Origin: Pseudomonas allokribbensis
GTDB lineage: Bacteria; Pseudomonadota; Gammaproteobacteria; Pseudomonadales; Pseudomonadaceae
DNA length: 64,000 bases
Assembly (NCBI RefSeq): GCF_014863605.1
Contig: NZ_CP062252.1
Coordinates: 3,977,001-4,041,000, forward strand
Direction: 5' to 3'
In this document: positions 27,113-36,384 of the stretch, piece after piece
How positions within the stretch are numbered: position 1 is the first letter of the stretch
How the letters are laid out: each line of letters opens with the position of its first letter
Notes under the pieces: model-generated
Databases searched by the model: none
Seen by the model: only the letters and a program-made list of their open reading frames with translations
Told to the model about the DNA's origin: nothing
Position numbers and translations under genes: made by a program

Positions 27113-28081
27113 ATGCCCGCCACCGTTCTGGTACTGGTTGAAACCATCAATGACTACCTGCCCATTCTCGAACGACAGGGCTTTCACCTGATCCTCGCCC
27201 CGACACCCGCCGAACGCGCCCAGGCCATTGCCACCCACGGCGCACGCATCGACGCGGTGCTGACCCGTGGCCCGCTGGGGTTGTACGCCGAAGAAATCGC
27301 CGCGTTGCCCGCGCTGAAAATTATCTGCGTGATCGGCGCCGGCTACGAACAGGTGGACCTGCAAGCCGCCAGCAACCGGGGCCTGACCGTCACCAACGGC
27401 GCCGGCGTCAACGCCTCGTCGGTGGCCGACCATGCCATGGCGTTGCTGCTGTCGCTGGTGCGCGACATTCCGCGCTGTGACGCGGCCGTGCGCCGTGGCG
27501 AATGGCCGAAGATCATGCGCCCGTCCCTGGCGGGCAAGCGGCTGGGGATTCTCGGCCTCGGCGCGGTGGGAATGGCCATCGCCAAACGGGCGAACCTGGG
27601 CTTCGACATGGAGATCAGCTACCACAACCGCCAGGTGCGCAGCGATGTGCCCTACGCCTTCTGTTCGACCCCCACCGAACTGGCGCGAGCCTCGGACTTT
27701 CTGGTGGTGGCGACGCCCGGCGGCATCGGCAGCCAGCATCTGGTGACCCGTCCCGTGCTGGACGCACTGGGGCCCAAAGGCTTTATCGTCAACATCGCCC
27801 GCGCCAGCGTGATCAACACGGCGGACCTGATCACGGCACTTGAGCAACGGCGAATCGCCGGCGCCGCACTGGATGTGTTCGACCACGAGCCCCGGGTGCC
27901 GGACGCACTGAAAACCCTGAGCAACGTGATTCTCACCCCGCACGTCGCCGGGCTGTCACCGGAAGCCACCCAGGGCACCGTGGAGCTGGTGGGGAAAAAC
28001 CTGGTGGCGTTCTTTGCCGGGGAACCGGTACTGACACCGCTGACACTGCCGCCGAAGCAGAACAACCAGCGCGTGCACTAA
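27113..28081 (+). CDS. D-isomer specific 2-hydroxyacid dehydrogenase (GhrB/GyaR-like)
   Basis: 322 residues starting at an ATG after AGGAG. It has a split catalytic domain and a Rossmann NAD(P) domain with GILGLGAVGMAIAKR (near residue 145). The catalytic Arg is in VNIARASVIN, Glu in VFDHEPRVP and His in LTPHVAG. It resembles glyoxylate/hydroxypyruvate reductases, which reduce 2-oxo acids such as glyoxylate with NADPH or NADH. Substrate preference cannot be fixed by eye. The gene is convergent with tssA, with a four-base overlap of the two 3' ends. Confidence 0.88.
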   Translation: MPATVLVLVETINDYLPILERQGFHLILAPTPAERAQAIATHGARIDAVLTRGPLGLYAEEIAALPALKIICVIGAGYEQVDLQAASNRGLTVTNGAGVNASSVADHAMALLLSLVRDIPRCDAAVRRGEWPKIMRPSLAGKRLGILGLGAVGMAIAKRANLGFDMEISYHNRQVRSDVPYAFCSTPTELARASDFLVVATPGGIGSQHLVTRPVLDALGPKGFIVNIARASVINTADLITALEQRRIAGAALDVFDHEPRVPDALKTLSNVILTPHVAGLSPEATQGTVELVGKNLVAFFAGEPVLTPLTLPPKQNNQRVH

Positions 28082-29160
28082 AGCACGCCGAGCAACGTCC
28101 ACAGCCGCCGCGATTCGGCGTCGGCCGAGATCAACTCGCCGAGCAGTTCGCTCAACGGCTTGTTGCCCCACTCCACCCCGCGCCGGATCAGGTATGGCAC
28201 GGGGCTGTGAGGTTCGGTGCGGGCCAGGTATTCGGCGATCAGCAGCAATTGCCGATAGGCTTCTTCGCGGTTCGCCGGCTCACGAAAGACCTGCGCCGCC
28301 ACGGGCGCTTCATCGACCGGCTGCGCCTCCACCACGGGGGCTTCGACAGGGGCGACCGGCGCCGGTTTTTGTGGGTGCATGGCGATGAACTCCTGAACCA
28401 GTTTCAGCAGCGCTTGAATGATCTCCTGCAAGGGCTGCAAACCCGGCCCCTGATCGCCCAGATACGTATCGCTCCAGGCGTTCAGACGCTGCAGGTGTTG
28501 CTGGCTCAGCAGCAGGTTGCCCTGTTGGCGCAGCCAGAATGCCAATGGCGTGGCGCGCACCTGATCGCTGAGTTTCTTCTGTTCATTGCGTGCGGTTTCC
28601 GCCGAGGCCTTGGCATTCTTGCTGTCGTTGACCTGCACCTGCTGCACCTGCAAACGGCGCCAGGTTTCCAGGTTGTATGCCTCGAAATCGCTGTTGTGCG
28701 AGCCGAACAGCGGCACCCGGGTCAGCAGCACCTCACTGTACCGACGCACCAGCCACTCCAGCGGAATCACCCGCCACGACTGATCACCCTCCTCGGCCTG
28801 CGGGTGCAACTGTTCGGGATAGCGCTCACACAATCCGGCGATCAGCGCCAGGCTGCCGGGCAATCCGTCCAGCCCTTGAAGGTGCAGCCAGGCCTCGCCG
28901 AGCCAGGCGCTGAGCATCAGGTCCTTGCTGCGCTCGATCAGCAACGTCGTGGTGAGTTTTTCCACTTCCGGCCAGTTCGCCTGCTTCAGCGTCGATTGCC
29001 AGACCCCGGTCGGCAGGCTCGCATCGTCCTCGCGACGCAGGTCGCGCAATTGATCGAACTCGCGTTCGTAACGCAGATCCGCACCACACGGCGCGTCGGC
29101 GCTGATCGGTGCGAGCAACTGATCGATCAGGTCCGGCATGGTTGCAGATGGCAGGCTCAC
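28078..29160 (-). CDS. tssA: T6SS baseplate/cap protein TssA
   Basis: 360 residues from a GTG placed just after AGGAGG. The GTGA overlaps the tssM stop, so translation is coupled. The N-terminal ImpA_N domain (LIDQLLAPISADAPCGADLRYEREFDQLRDL...GVWQSTLKQANWPEVEKL, then LGEAWLHLQGLDGLPGSLALI) is the TssA signature. TssA primes baseplate and sheath assembly and can cap the growing tail. The C-terminal part is Ala/Pro/Val-rich around residues 270-300 and then becomes globular. It is the last gene of the leftward operon. Confidence 0.92.
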   Translation of the reverse strand: MSLPSATMPDLIDQLLAPISADAPCGADLRYEREFDQLRDLRREDDASLPTGVWQSTLKQANWPEVEKLTTTLLIERSKDLMLSAWLGEAWLHLQGLDGLPGSLALIAGLCERYPEQLHPQAEEGDQSWRVIPLEWLVRRYSEVLLTRVPLFGSHNSDFEAYNLETWRRLQVQQVQVNDSKNAKASAETARNEQKKLSDQVRATPLAFWLRQQGNLLLSQQHLQRLNAWSDTYLGDQGPGLQPLQEIIQALLKLVQEFIAMHPQKPAPVAPVEAPVVEAQPVDEAPVAAQVFREPANREEAYRQLLLIAEYLARTEPHSPVPYLIRRGVEWGNKPLSELLGELISADAESRRLWTLLGVL

Positions 29161-32100
29161 AGGCCCTCCTCGCGGGATTCAATGGCGGCGGTGGTGCCGG
29201 TCGCCTGAAACGGCGAACGCGGCGCCCGGGTCGGCAACGGTGGAATCGACAATGGCAGCTTCGAGCCCTGGCTCATCAACGACAGACGCACGAACATCCG
29301 GGTGAACTCCGTGGTGACGCTGTCGTTGAGCGCGGTGACCGGCAGGCGCAGGGTCAGCGGAAAGTCCGTGTAATCCATGCTCGGCTGACGCTGCACCGAG
29401 AAGTGCGCGCGCATCAGCCGCAGCAACGACCATGGCCCGCCGTACTCCCAGCCCGCCTCCATGTCCCGCACCACCAGGTTCGGTTGCAGCGGATCGTTGA
29501 CCGGGCGCTCGCGACCGTTGCGCGCCCAGCGCAGGGTCAGGCGGATCGGCTGGCCGACCATCCAGCGCAGGTTCGGCTGCTCGGCGGCGGGATAGCTAAT
29601 CTGCTGACTGCCGGCCAGCAAGCCCCCGGCGATCACCTGATCGGCACCGCGCTCATCGTCGCGATCGGTGCGCCAGCGAACGTCCATCTCGACACCGAGA
29701 ATGCCGCTCTTGTCGCGTACGAACAGCGGGGTCAGCCACAGGCTCGCCTGCTTCAAACGGTTGAGAAAATCTTCCGCCGCCAGTCGTTCCGGGGTCTGAC
29801 TCAGCACCAGCCCGGCCTGGGCGACCGGCAGGCGCTTGTCGATGATTTCCAGAAAATGCTGCACCCGCGCCGGGTCGGCATCCTGCGCCTGCAAACCGTT
29901 GGCAAACGGGAAGCGATCGGCCAGGTACTGATTGAAATAGTTGGCCAGTTCATTCCACGCCGCTGCTGCCTGTTGCTGTTGCAGGTACTGGCAACGCTGC
30001 ATGGCCGACTGTTGCAATTCCACCGCACGCATTGCCAGAGTGCCGCGCCCGCCCGCCAGATTGGCGGTCTGCAACACCTGCACGCAGGAGCCGGTGTCCA
30101 TCTCGATGAAATCGCGGCTGACCAATTGCTCGATCTGTGCCGGCGAACTGGCCGGGTTCGAATCCTTGTACTTGAGCAGTTCGTCGTTGAGCGCGCTGAA
30201 CTGGGTCACCCGTTCGTAATCCAGCGCCGACAGATTGCCCTGCTGGGTCATCAGCCATTGCAATGCCGACGTGCGCCGCTCGGTGATGCCGAGCATGGTG
30301 TTGAATTGCTGCTTGAGGCTCAGCTTCAAGTCCTGCACATCGCTGGCGCCGTACAGTTGCAGACCGAGGTTTTTCGAGCCGTCCCACTGGCTGATTTCAG
30401 TCCGTCCGCCGAACAGCGGTTGTGCGGTGATTTCATCCAGACCGTTGATGATCTGCGCCATGGCCCGACGGTTCAACGCCCCTTGCAGACGCGCCGCCAG
30501 ATCGCTGCGATGGACTTCGACAAACGCCTTCTGCAAAGCCATGGCCTGCTCGGCCTGCACATTGAACACCGCATAGGGATGAGTCTGGTCGTTGTGATCT
30601 TTCAGGCTCAGCCACATGGCCTGCGCCGCCGCGCCTTCAGCCGCTTGCAGCAGCGCACCGCGATAAGCCGGGGGAATGCGCGGCAGTTCTTCGGCGACAT
30701 AACTCTTGTAGCTGGCGAAATAGTTGAGCGATGTGTTGAGATCGTCGCCATCGACGGTCTGGCCTTGCAGGTTGACGTTGTCTTCGGTGGCGCGCATGGC
30801 GATGGACACGAAGTCGCGCTTGAACAGCGCCTGCACCGCGTTATTGAGCTTCACCACCTGATCCTGCAACGCCAGTTGCCCGCTGCCCTGCTGCACCAGC
30901 AAGTTGCCGCGCGAACCGACCTGAGCGATCCACTGATCACGGAAACTCTGCTGCAACTTGCCCGCCTGGGCGTCGAGTTGTTGCTCGACCGCCGGCCCGA
31001 GCAACGTGCTCTTGCGCACCTTGTCGAGAAACTCGCGGTAGCCCGGCACCAGTTCCTGGCCCTTGCCGCGACTCCAGGTCGAATTGGTCAGGGCGATCGC
31101 CGCTTGCAGGTCATCGATCAGCGCGCGCAGGTCTTCCAGCTCGCTGAGGCTGTTGCCACTCCCGGCCTCAAGCTGTTCCAGGTGCAGCTTGAGGTAGCCG
31201 GCCTTGCTGACAAAGTTGTCGGCGAGGAAATACTGATCGAGCCAGCGCTCCATCAGCCCGTTGAAGTTGCTGACGATCAGCGGCCGCTCGACACTCAGAT
31301 CCAGCGCCTGCAAATCACCACTGTCCCCTGCCGCCAACAGCCGATTGTAGTAAGCGGCGTGGGGCACCGTCGCCGCGTTGAGGTTGAGCGACAGCGCGTT
31401 GTTGCTCAGTTGCACCAGGTCGTCCAGCGGTGCCCGCTGATTGTTCTGCACCTCAGCGAACAACTGGTTCTGTTGCTCCAGGCGCAGCGCCCGGTCCACC
31501 AGGTCCGTGGCTTTCTGGTAGTTCTGCCACTGGGCCGGGTCTTCGCTTTCGACGCTGTTGCGCCGATCCGCCACGCGGATCGCCTTGAGCTTCGTCAACT
31601 CCGCCACCAGCAACGCATGCAGCGGCTGAACCATATGACGCTGGGCAGCCTGGAACACCGCCCGTTCGATCTTCACGTCCACAGAGGAAATCCACGAAGA
31701 CGGAAACGCCAGCGACACGTAGTGCCAGTGCGGCGCTTTTTCCAGTACCCGCCAGAAGCTCTGCACGTTGCGCCGGGTCGGCTCGACGCGGTGCGCCTCG
31801 TCGGTGACCGTGACGTAGCTCTTGTGCGCGCCCTGCATCAGCCGCGCCAGTTCATGGGCATCCTTGACCGACTGGTTCCACACCCAGAACATCGCCAGTG
31901 CCCAGACGACGCCGACCACCAGCGCCACGCCGGCCGTCAGCCGTTGCCAACGCTGACGCAGGCGCAACAGCCGTGGCACCCCTTGCGCCAGACCACGCTC
32001 ACCGACCAGGCGCTGACGCCACAACTGACGCATGAACACACTGCGCTGCAAGCCGCTGTCATCGGCGCTGAACCCGTCGAGCGCATCCTCGCAGGGTTGA

Positions 32101-32978
32101 TTGGCGCTGAAATACACACCGCGAAAACACGGTGCCTCGCCCTGCGCGTTGCCCTGAAACACCGGCTCAAGCACGTTTTGCAGACCCCGTCGCAGCGTTT
32201 CGAGACGCTCCGGCAAGGCATACAGGTCAGCACTCAAATGCCCGGACAAGGTGCCGAGTTCAATCACTGCTTCGGCGACGGCGCGGTGCAGGCGATCCAG
32301 CGCCTGATCACTCCACTGCCCCTGCCACACCGCATCCCGCGCAAACGGCGATGACCAGCCCAGGGTGCGTTCGCGTGCCTCATCAGGCAGCGCACTGATC
32401 AGGTCCTGAAACCCCGGCAGTTCCTCAAGCCCGGTGACGATCACGTACACCGGTACACTCAGGCCAAAGCGCTGCAGCAGATCGATGAAACGTCGGCGCG
32501 CCGCAAGCCCCAACTGCGTCGCCTGTTCCAGATTGCCGAGGCGACTGACCGGCACGGTCCAGATCACCCCGTCGAGCGGACGCTTGCTGCGCAGACGCAG
32601 GATCAACCCGAGCAGTCGCCACCAGCCGCCACGTTGCAGATGCATGCCGTCTTCCGGCAGAAACAAGCCTTGGGGCACCACCAGCACCGCACCTTCCGGG
32701 TCCGACCACCAACGGCCGAACCAGGCCGGTTTGTCGGTGGGTTGCAGGCGCCACTCAGTCACCAGTTGCGTGCCCTGGACCTCATCACCGAGCATCAGCA
32801 ACCATGGCAACTGATAGCGATCGTGAGTGCCCTGCTCTTGCTCCATGTGCCGCACCGCAAGATAGAAGCTGCGGATCGCCGCGCCGCTTCGAGTGCGCAG
32901 CCACCACACCGCCACACCGACGATCACCAGCAACAACACCACCGCGACCACCCACGCGACGATCGTCAAGGTACTCAT
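29157..32978 (-). CDS. tssM: T6SS membrane complex protein TssM (IcmF)
   Basis: 1273 residues from ATG 32978, which overlaps the tssL stop by ATGA. An N-terminal membrane helix is at residues 7-27. A cytoplasmic NTPase-like region follows (WTVPVSRLGNL...FGLSVPVYVIVTGLEELPGF), then another membrane helix around residues 345-365 and a large periplasmic domain that binds the TssJ lipoprotein. The region where many TssM proteins carry a Walker A motif reads LPWLLMLGDEVQGTQLV and lacks GKS/T, so ATP binding is unlikely. TssM spans the periplasm with TssL and TssJ to anchor the secretion machine. Confidence 0.95.
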   Translation of the reverse strand: MSTLTIVAWVVAVVLLLVIVGVAVWWLRTRSGAAIRSFYLAVRHMEQEQGTHDRYQLPWLLMLGDEVQGTQLVTEWRLQPTDKPAWFGRWWSDPEGAVLVVPQGLFLPEDGMHLQRGGWWRLLGLILRLRSKRPLDGVIWTVPVSRLGNLEQATQLGLAARRRFIDLLQRFGLSVPVYVIVTGLEELPGFQDLISALPDEARERTLGWSSPFARDAVWQGQWSDQALDRLHRAVAEAVIELGTLSGHLSADLYALPERLETLRRGLQNVLEPVFQGNAQGEAPCFRGVYFSANQPCEDALDGFSADDSGLQRSVFMRQLWRQRLVGERGLAQGVPRLLRLRQRWQRLTAGVALVVGVVWALAMFWVWNQSVKDAHELARLMQGAHKSYVTVTDEAHRVEPTRRNVQSFWRVLEKAPHWHYVSLAFPSSWISSVDVKIERAVFQAAQRHMVQPLHALLVAELTKLKAIRVADRRNSVESEDPAQWQNYQKATDLVDRALRLEQQNQLFAEVQNNQRAPLDDLVQLSNNALSLNLNAATVPHAAYYNRLLAAGDSGDLQALDLSVERPLIVSNFNGLMERWLDQYFLADNFVSKAGYLKLHLEQLEAGSGNSLSELEDLRALIDDLQAAIALTNSTWSRGKGQELVPGYREFLDKVRKSTLLGPAVEQQLDAQAGKLQQSFRDQWIAQVGSRGNLLVQQGSGQLALQDQVVKLNNAVQALFKRDFVSIAMRATEDNVNLQGQTVDGDDLNTSLNYFASYKSYVAEELPRIPPAYRGALLQAAEGAAAQAMWLSLKDHNDQTHPYAVFNVQAEQAMALQKAFVEVHRSDLAARLQGALNRRAMAQIINGLDEITAQPLFGGRTEISQWDGSKNLGLQLYGASDVQDLKLSLKQQFNTMLGITERRTSALQWLMTQQGNLSALDYERVTQFSALNDELLKYKDSNPASSPAQIEQLVSRDFIEMDTGSCVQVLQTANLAGGRGTLAMRAVELQQSAMQRCQYLQQQQAAAAWNELANYFNQYLADRFPFANGLQAQDADPARVQHFLEIIDKRLPVAQAGLVLSQTPERLAAEDFLNRLKQASLWLTPLFVRDKSGILGVEMDVRWRTDRDDERGADQVIAGGLLAGSQQISYPAAEQPNLRWMVGQPIRLTLRWARNGRERPVNDPLQPNLVVRDMEAGWEYGGPWSLLRLMRAHFSVQRQPSMDYTDFPLTLRLPVTALNDSVTTEFTRMFVRLSLMSQGSKLPLSIPPLPTRAPRSPFQATGTTAAIESREEGL

Positions 32979-33739
32979 GAGTCTTGCTCCGGCGCCGCCA
33001 TCGAGTCGGTGGTTTGCAGCACCGGTTCCAGTTCGGAACGAATGTCGCTCCACAAGAACTGGCCGACCCCGGTCAGCAACAGCACCATCGCCAGAATGCC
33101 CAACGCCAGACGAAAACCGTCCGGCAACGCCGTGCGCACCGGCAGTTGCAGGGGTGCGACCAGCGACGGCTGGACCAGTCGTTCGCTGACATCGTCGTAA
33201 CTGGCCTCGTCCTGCCAGGCAAAGGTGAACAGCGCCAGCCGCCACTTTTCCAATTGCGCCTGACTGTGCTCGCCACGCAGGCGCCCGTGAAAACCGAGGA
33301 TCAGACATTGCAGGTAGACGTTGGCGAGGTCACGGGTGGTGGGTTGTTGTTCATCGAGAAGGGTTTGAATCGCCGCCGGTAACTGTTCACCCGCCTGACG
33401 ACTGGCATACAGGCGCGACTCCAATGGTTTTTCCTGCCAGGCGCCCTGGCCCGGCCATGGGCTGAACAGCAGGGTTTCATCGACCAGCGCAACGAAGGCG
33501 TACACCAGCGCCTTGACCTGTTCGGTCGCCGAGTCGCCGACCCGCGAAAACGCCGTGCGCCACAGTCGCTGTGAAGCCTGGGTGGACAGCTCGACCACGG
33601 TTTCGACCAGCGCCGCATCGTCCTCGATGTCCTTGGGCAATTGAGTCCAGTCCAGTTGCCATTGCTGCCACGTCTGACGGAACGCGCTGCTCAACGGTGC
33701 GTCCTGCAACCCAAGGCTTGCGGCACTTCCTTGCGACAT
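32975..33739 (-). CDS. tssL: T6SS membrane complex protein TssL (DotU/IcmH)
   Basis: 254 residues. The cytoplasmic DotU domain includes VKALVYAFVALVDETLLFSPW and VYLQCLILGFHGRLRGE, the family hallmark. A single C-terminal membrane helix (about residues 212-232) tail-anchors it. There is no peptidoglycan-binding OmpA extension, so it is the short form. The gene lies in the order tssJ-K-L-M-A, and its stop overlaps tssM. It links the baseplate to the membrane complex. Confidence 0.93.
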   Translation of the reverse strand: MSQGSAASLGLQDAPLSSAFRQTWQQWQLDWTQLPKDIEDDAALVETVVELSTQASQRLWRTAFSRVGDSATEQVKALVYAFVALVDETLLFSPWPGQGAWQEKPLESRLYASRQAGEQLPAAIQTLLDEQQPTTRDLANVYLQCLILGFHGRLRGEHSQAQLEKWRLALFTFAWQDEASYDDVSERLVQPSLVAPLQLPVRTALPDGFRLALGILAMVLLLTGVGQFLWSDIRSELEPVLQTTDSMAAPEQDS

Positions 33740-33757
33740 ACGGCGTTCCTTGTGTGA

Positions 33758-35089
33758 TCAGGCACTTTCACTGTTCTGGGCGACAAACAGCACCACTTGC
33801 CACGGACTGCTGGTCAGCCGTGTGGCCGGCGCGGCGATCATCAGCGGCAATTGCGCGTCGAACCAGTTGCCTTCGGCCGTCACCACAAACAGTCGGGTGT
33901 CATCGCCGACGCTGTAGGCCACTTGCTCACTGCGGCTCATCGCCTGATGCATCAGGCCGCTCATGCGCTGGCGGCTGAGCAAGGCGATGTGTGGCGCCGA
34001 GGCGATGATCGCACCGCGCAGCCACTCGCCGGCCGCCTGCTCGCTGGCACCGTTGGGCATGCGCAGGCCGATGACCAGCCGCTGACTGGGCTGCTCGTCC
34101 GGCAACTGAATGGAAAAACTGTGTTCGCTGCGTTCGAAAGCGATGCTGCGGTAACCGGCGCGGATCAGCTCCAGGGTGGTTTCCAGCCAGTCCAGCAGCG
34201 GCTCGTATCCGCGCTGCAACTCGAAAAAATCCAGCGGCGCAAATGACGGCACGCCCGCCAGCGGATCCAGCGCCGACCACGCGCCGGCCAGGCCCAGCAG
34301 CTGTACGTACAAACCCTGTGGATGGGCAATGCGACTGTTCAGCGAACCTTCGACTTCCGGCAGCCGCGTCCATAACGCGGTCAGTTGGCGGCGGATCTCC
34401 AGCGCATCGTCCTGATTGCCGGACTGTTGTGCCTGACGCAGACGCCCGCCAAGGAACAGGCATTTCTCCCGGGCTCGCGCGCAGAGCCCGGCAATCCGCC
34501 GACCCAGCGGCGACTCCGGTAACAGGACCGGCGTCGGCGGTGTATAGGGCAACGGCAGGAAACCGCCACCCTCCCTGCGGATTTTCAGCAGTGGCAGGCA
34601 GATCGAATCGGCCTTGTTCAGTTGCGTGCACAGACGCGGGTTGGGTCGCCACACCGTGATCGATTCGGGGAATTCGCCGCTGGTGAGATCCGGCAGCGCC
34701 TCGCCAACCACCGACTGCAATCGCCCCTTGAGCGGCAACAGTTGACCGGCGCGCCACAGCGGACTGATCGCCAGGTAAACGGTGACGGTCGCATCGTCGG
34801 TTTCGTTGATCGACGGGCCGACATCCAGCTCCAGCAACGGCCCGACTCCCGCCTGCAGATTGACCGGCAACCCGTCGGGCATCGTCCCTTGCAACGACAG
34901 CACCCGCACCACCCCGGCACTCATCGCCGAAGGGTCGAACTCCATGTGGCTGACACCAAAGAACCACGGGTTGCACGCCTGGGCCAGATGCGCGCCGAGC
35001 GCCTCGGCCCGCAAGCCCTGCAACTGAAAATGCTGTGGCAGCAATTGCATGCCTTCATGCCAGCAGACCGCGTCAGGTAGCAGACTCAT
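33758..35089 (-). CDS. tssK: T6SS baseplate protein TssK
   Basis: 443 residues, beginning with the characteristic VCWHEGMQLLPQHFQLQ. TssK is a trimeric adaptor between the TssF/G baseplate wedges and the TssL/M membrane complex. It ends 18 bases before tssL. Its length and N-terminal motif agree with the family. Confidence 0.93.
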   Translation of the reverse strand: MSLLPDAVCWHEGMQLLPQHFQLQGLRAEALGAHLAQACNPWFFGVSHMEFDPSAMSAGVVRVLSLQGTMPDGLPVNLQAGVGPLLELDVGPSINETDDATVTVYLAISPLWRAGQLLPLKGRLQSVVGEALPDLTSGEFPESITVWRPNPRLCTQLNKADSICLPLLKIRREGGGFLPLPYTPPTPVLLPESPLGRRIAGLCARAREKCLFLGGRLRQAQQSGNQDDALEIRRQLTALWTRLPEVEGSLNSRIAHPQGLYVQLLGLAGAWSALDPLAGVPSFAPLDFFELQRGYEPLLDWLETTLELIRAGYRSIAFERSEHSFSIQLPDEQPSQRLVIGLRMPNGASEQAAGEWLRGAIIASAPHIALLSRQRMSGLMHQAMSRSEQVAYSVGDDTRLFVVTAEGNWFDAQLPLMIAAPATRLTSSPWQVVLFVAQNSESA

Positions 35090-35137
35090 ACGACTCCCTT
35101 CGACTGCACCGCGAACCGGCGGCGGACGGTGTTTTTT

Positions 35138-35584
35138 TCAGTTTTCCTTGCTGACCAGGCTCATCTCGCGGCTGTCGAACTTGAGCCAGGCATCGCTCTG
35201 ATCGTCCAGCCGCAAGCGGTGCGCTCCGGGTGTGTTATAGCTGGCGAAGACTAAAAGTCCAGCCGCCCGCTTGCCCCCCAGCGGGAAGGGTTGGCGGTCG
35301 ATGAATTGCCCCGGCACCAGCTCCAGTCCCCACACGCTCATCAACTGACGATAGTCGCGCTGGTACTGCTCGCGCCCGGCGAACCACTGCTGGGCGCTGA
35401 TGCCCGACAGTTGCTTGAGCAGATCCGGATCGTTGACCGCGATGAAATCCACGGCGATCGGTGTGTCGTCATTGGCCTTTGGCGCGACGTCGAGGGTCAG
35501 GCTGTCGAGGTCGACTTTCGGCCCGAAGAACGAACAGCCCGCGAGCAGCGCAAACCCGAGTGTTAGAAAAAGTCGTGCAGACAA
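35138..35584 (-). CDS. tssJ: T6SS outer membrane lipoprotein TssJ
   Basis: 148 residues if started at the TTG at 35584, which follows AAGGA by about ten bases. This gives a normal lipoprotein signal (SARLFLTLGFALLAGC) with lipobox LLAGC; the longer frame to 35701 puts 39 unlikely residues before it. The rest is a small beta-sandwich of the VasD/Lip family. TssJ is anchored in the outer membrane and contacts the TssM periplasmic domain. It is the first gene of the leftward T6SS operon, divergent from tssB. Confidence 0.88.
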   Translation of the reverse strand: MSARLFLTLGFALLAGCSFFGPKVDLDSLTLDVAPKANDDTPIAVDFIAVNDPDLLKQLSGISAQQWFAGREQYQRDYRQLMSVWGLELVPGQFIDRQPFPLGGKRAAGLLVFASYNTPGAHRLRLDDQSDAWLKFDSREMSLVSKEN

Positions 35585-35812
35585 AATGAATTTTCCTTTT
35601 CGCGAGACAGTCCAAAAATGTTTTTCGCTTGCATTTTTATAGACCTGTTCTAGCGTCTTGGGTAGTTCGGTTCCTACAGCCGAATGTGGAAGGTTTGTCA
35701 AAGGAACGACAGGTCATCTGCCTCCCTTTCTAACCTGTGGTCCAGCAAGGGAAAGCGATGAACGGGCCTCCCCGATGCATTGCGCCCGCTCATCGCATCG
35801 GAGTCCGCCGAC
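35585..35812. promoter_or_regulatory. divergent T6SS control region
   Basis: 228 bases between the tssJ and tssB starts. It is AT-rich around 35590-35655, which is consistent with promoters, but I cannot defend a specific -35/-10 pair. No -24/-12 sigma-54 site is evident. Several GGA triplets occur in the tssB leader (near 35689, 35703, 35750). GGA is the core of RsmA/RsmE sites, and Gac/Rsm control of T6SS is known in Pseudomonas, but the matches are too loose to call. Confidence 0.4.
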
Positions 35813-36355
35813 ATGGCAGAAAGTACCCAGCACAAGCTCGACCGGGTTCGCCCGCCTCGAGTGCAAATCACCTATGACGTCGAAATCGGCAACGCCATCG
35901 AGAAAAAGGAATTGCCGCTGGTCGTCGGGATCCTGGCCGACCTCTCGGGAAAACCGCTCGAACCATTGGCAAAACTGACTGAGCGACGTTTCACCGAAAT
36001 CGACCGAGACAACTTCAACGAAGTGCTCGCCTCCATCGGCCCCCGTGCCACGCTGCAAGTCAACAACACCCTCAGCGGCGACGACAGCAAGCTGAACATC
36101 GAACTCAACTTCAAACACATCGACGATTTCGATCCGGTCAAGGTGGTGGAGCAAGTCACCCCGCTGCGCCGCCTGTTCGAAGCCCGTCAGCGCCTGCGCG
36201 ATCTGCTGACCAAACTCGACGGCAACGATGATCTGGACAAGCTGTTGCGCGATGTCATCGCCAACACCGAAGGCTTGCAAGAGATCAAATCGGCCCGCCC
36301 GGACACCGCTACCCCGGCAGCTGATGCCGAGGCTCCGGCCGAACCGCAAGCCTGA
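35813..36355 (+). CDS. tssB: T6SS sheath small subunit TssB (VipA)
   Basis: 180 residues starting at ATG 35813 behind GGAG. The N-terminus HKLDRVRPPRVQITYDVEIGNA and the WG-like segment ELPLVVGILADLSG are diagnostic. It polymerises with TssC into the contractile sheath. The C-terminus is Ala/Pro/Glu-rich and probably disordered. It is the first gene of the rightward operon; tssC follows after 29 bases. Confidence 0.95.
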   Translation: MAESTQHKLDRVRPPRVQITYDVEIGNAIEKKELPLVVGILADLSGKPLEPLAKLTERRFTEIDRDNFNEVLASIGPRATLQVNNTLSGDDSKLNIELNFKHIDDFDPVKVVEQVTPLRRLFEARQRLRDLLTKLDGNDDLDKLLRDVIANTEGLQEIKSARPDTATPAADAEAPAEPQA

Positions 36356-36384
36356 TCGTCCACCTGACCGAGGAAGAATTCGCC

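Noticed and set aside
29109..32354. 1081-codon plus frame opposite tssM
   Set aside because: Shadow frame rich in Gln/Arg/His, without domains; tssM is certain.
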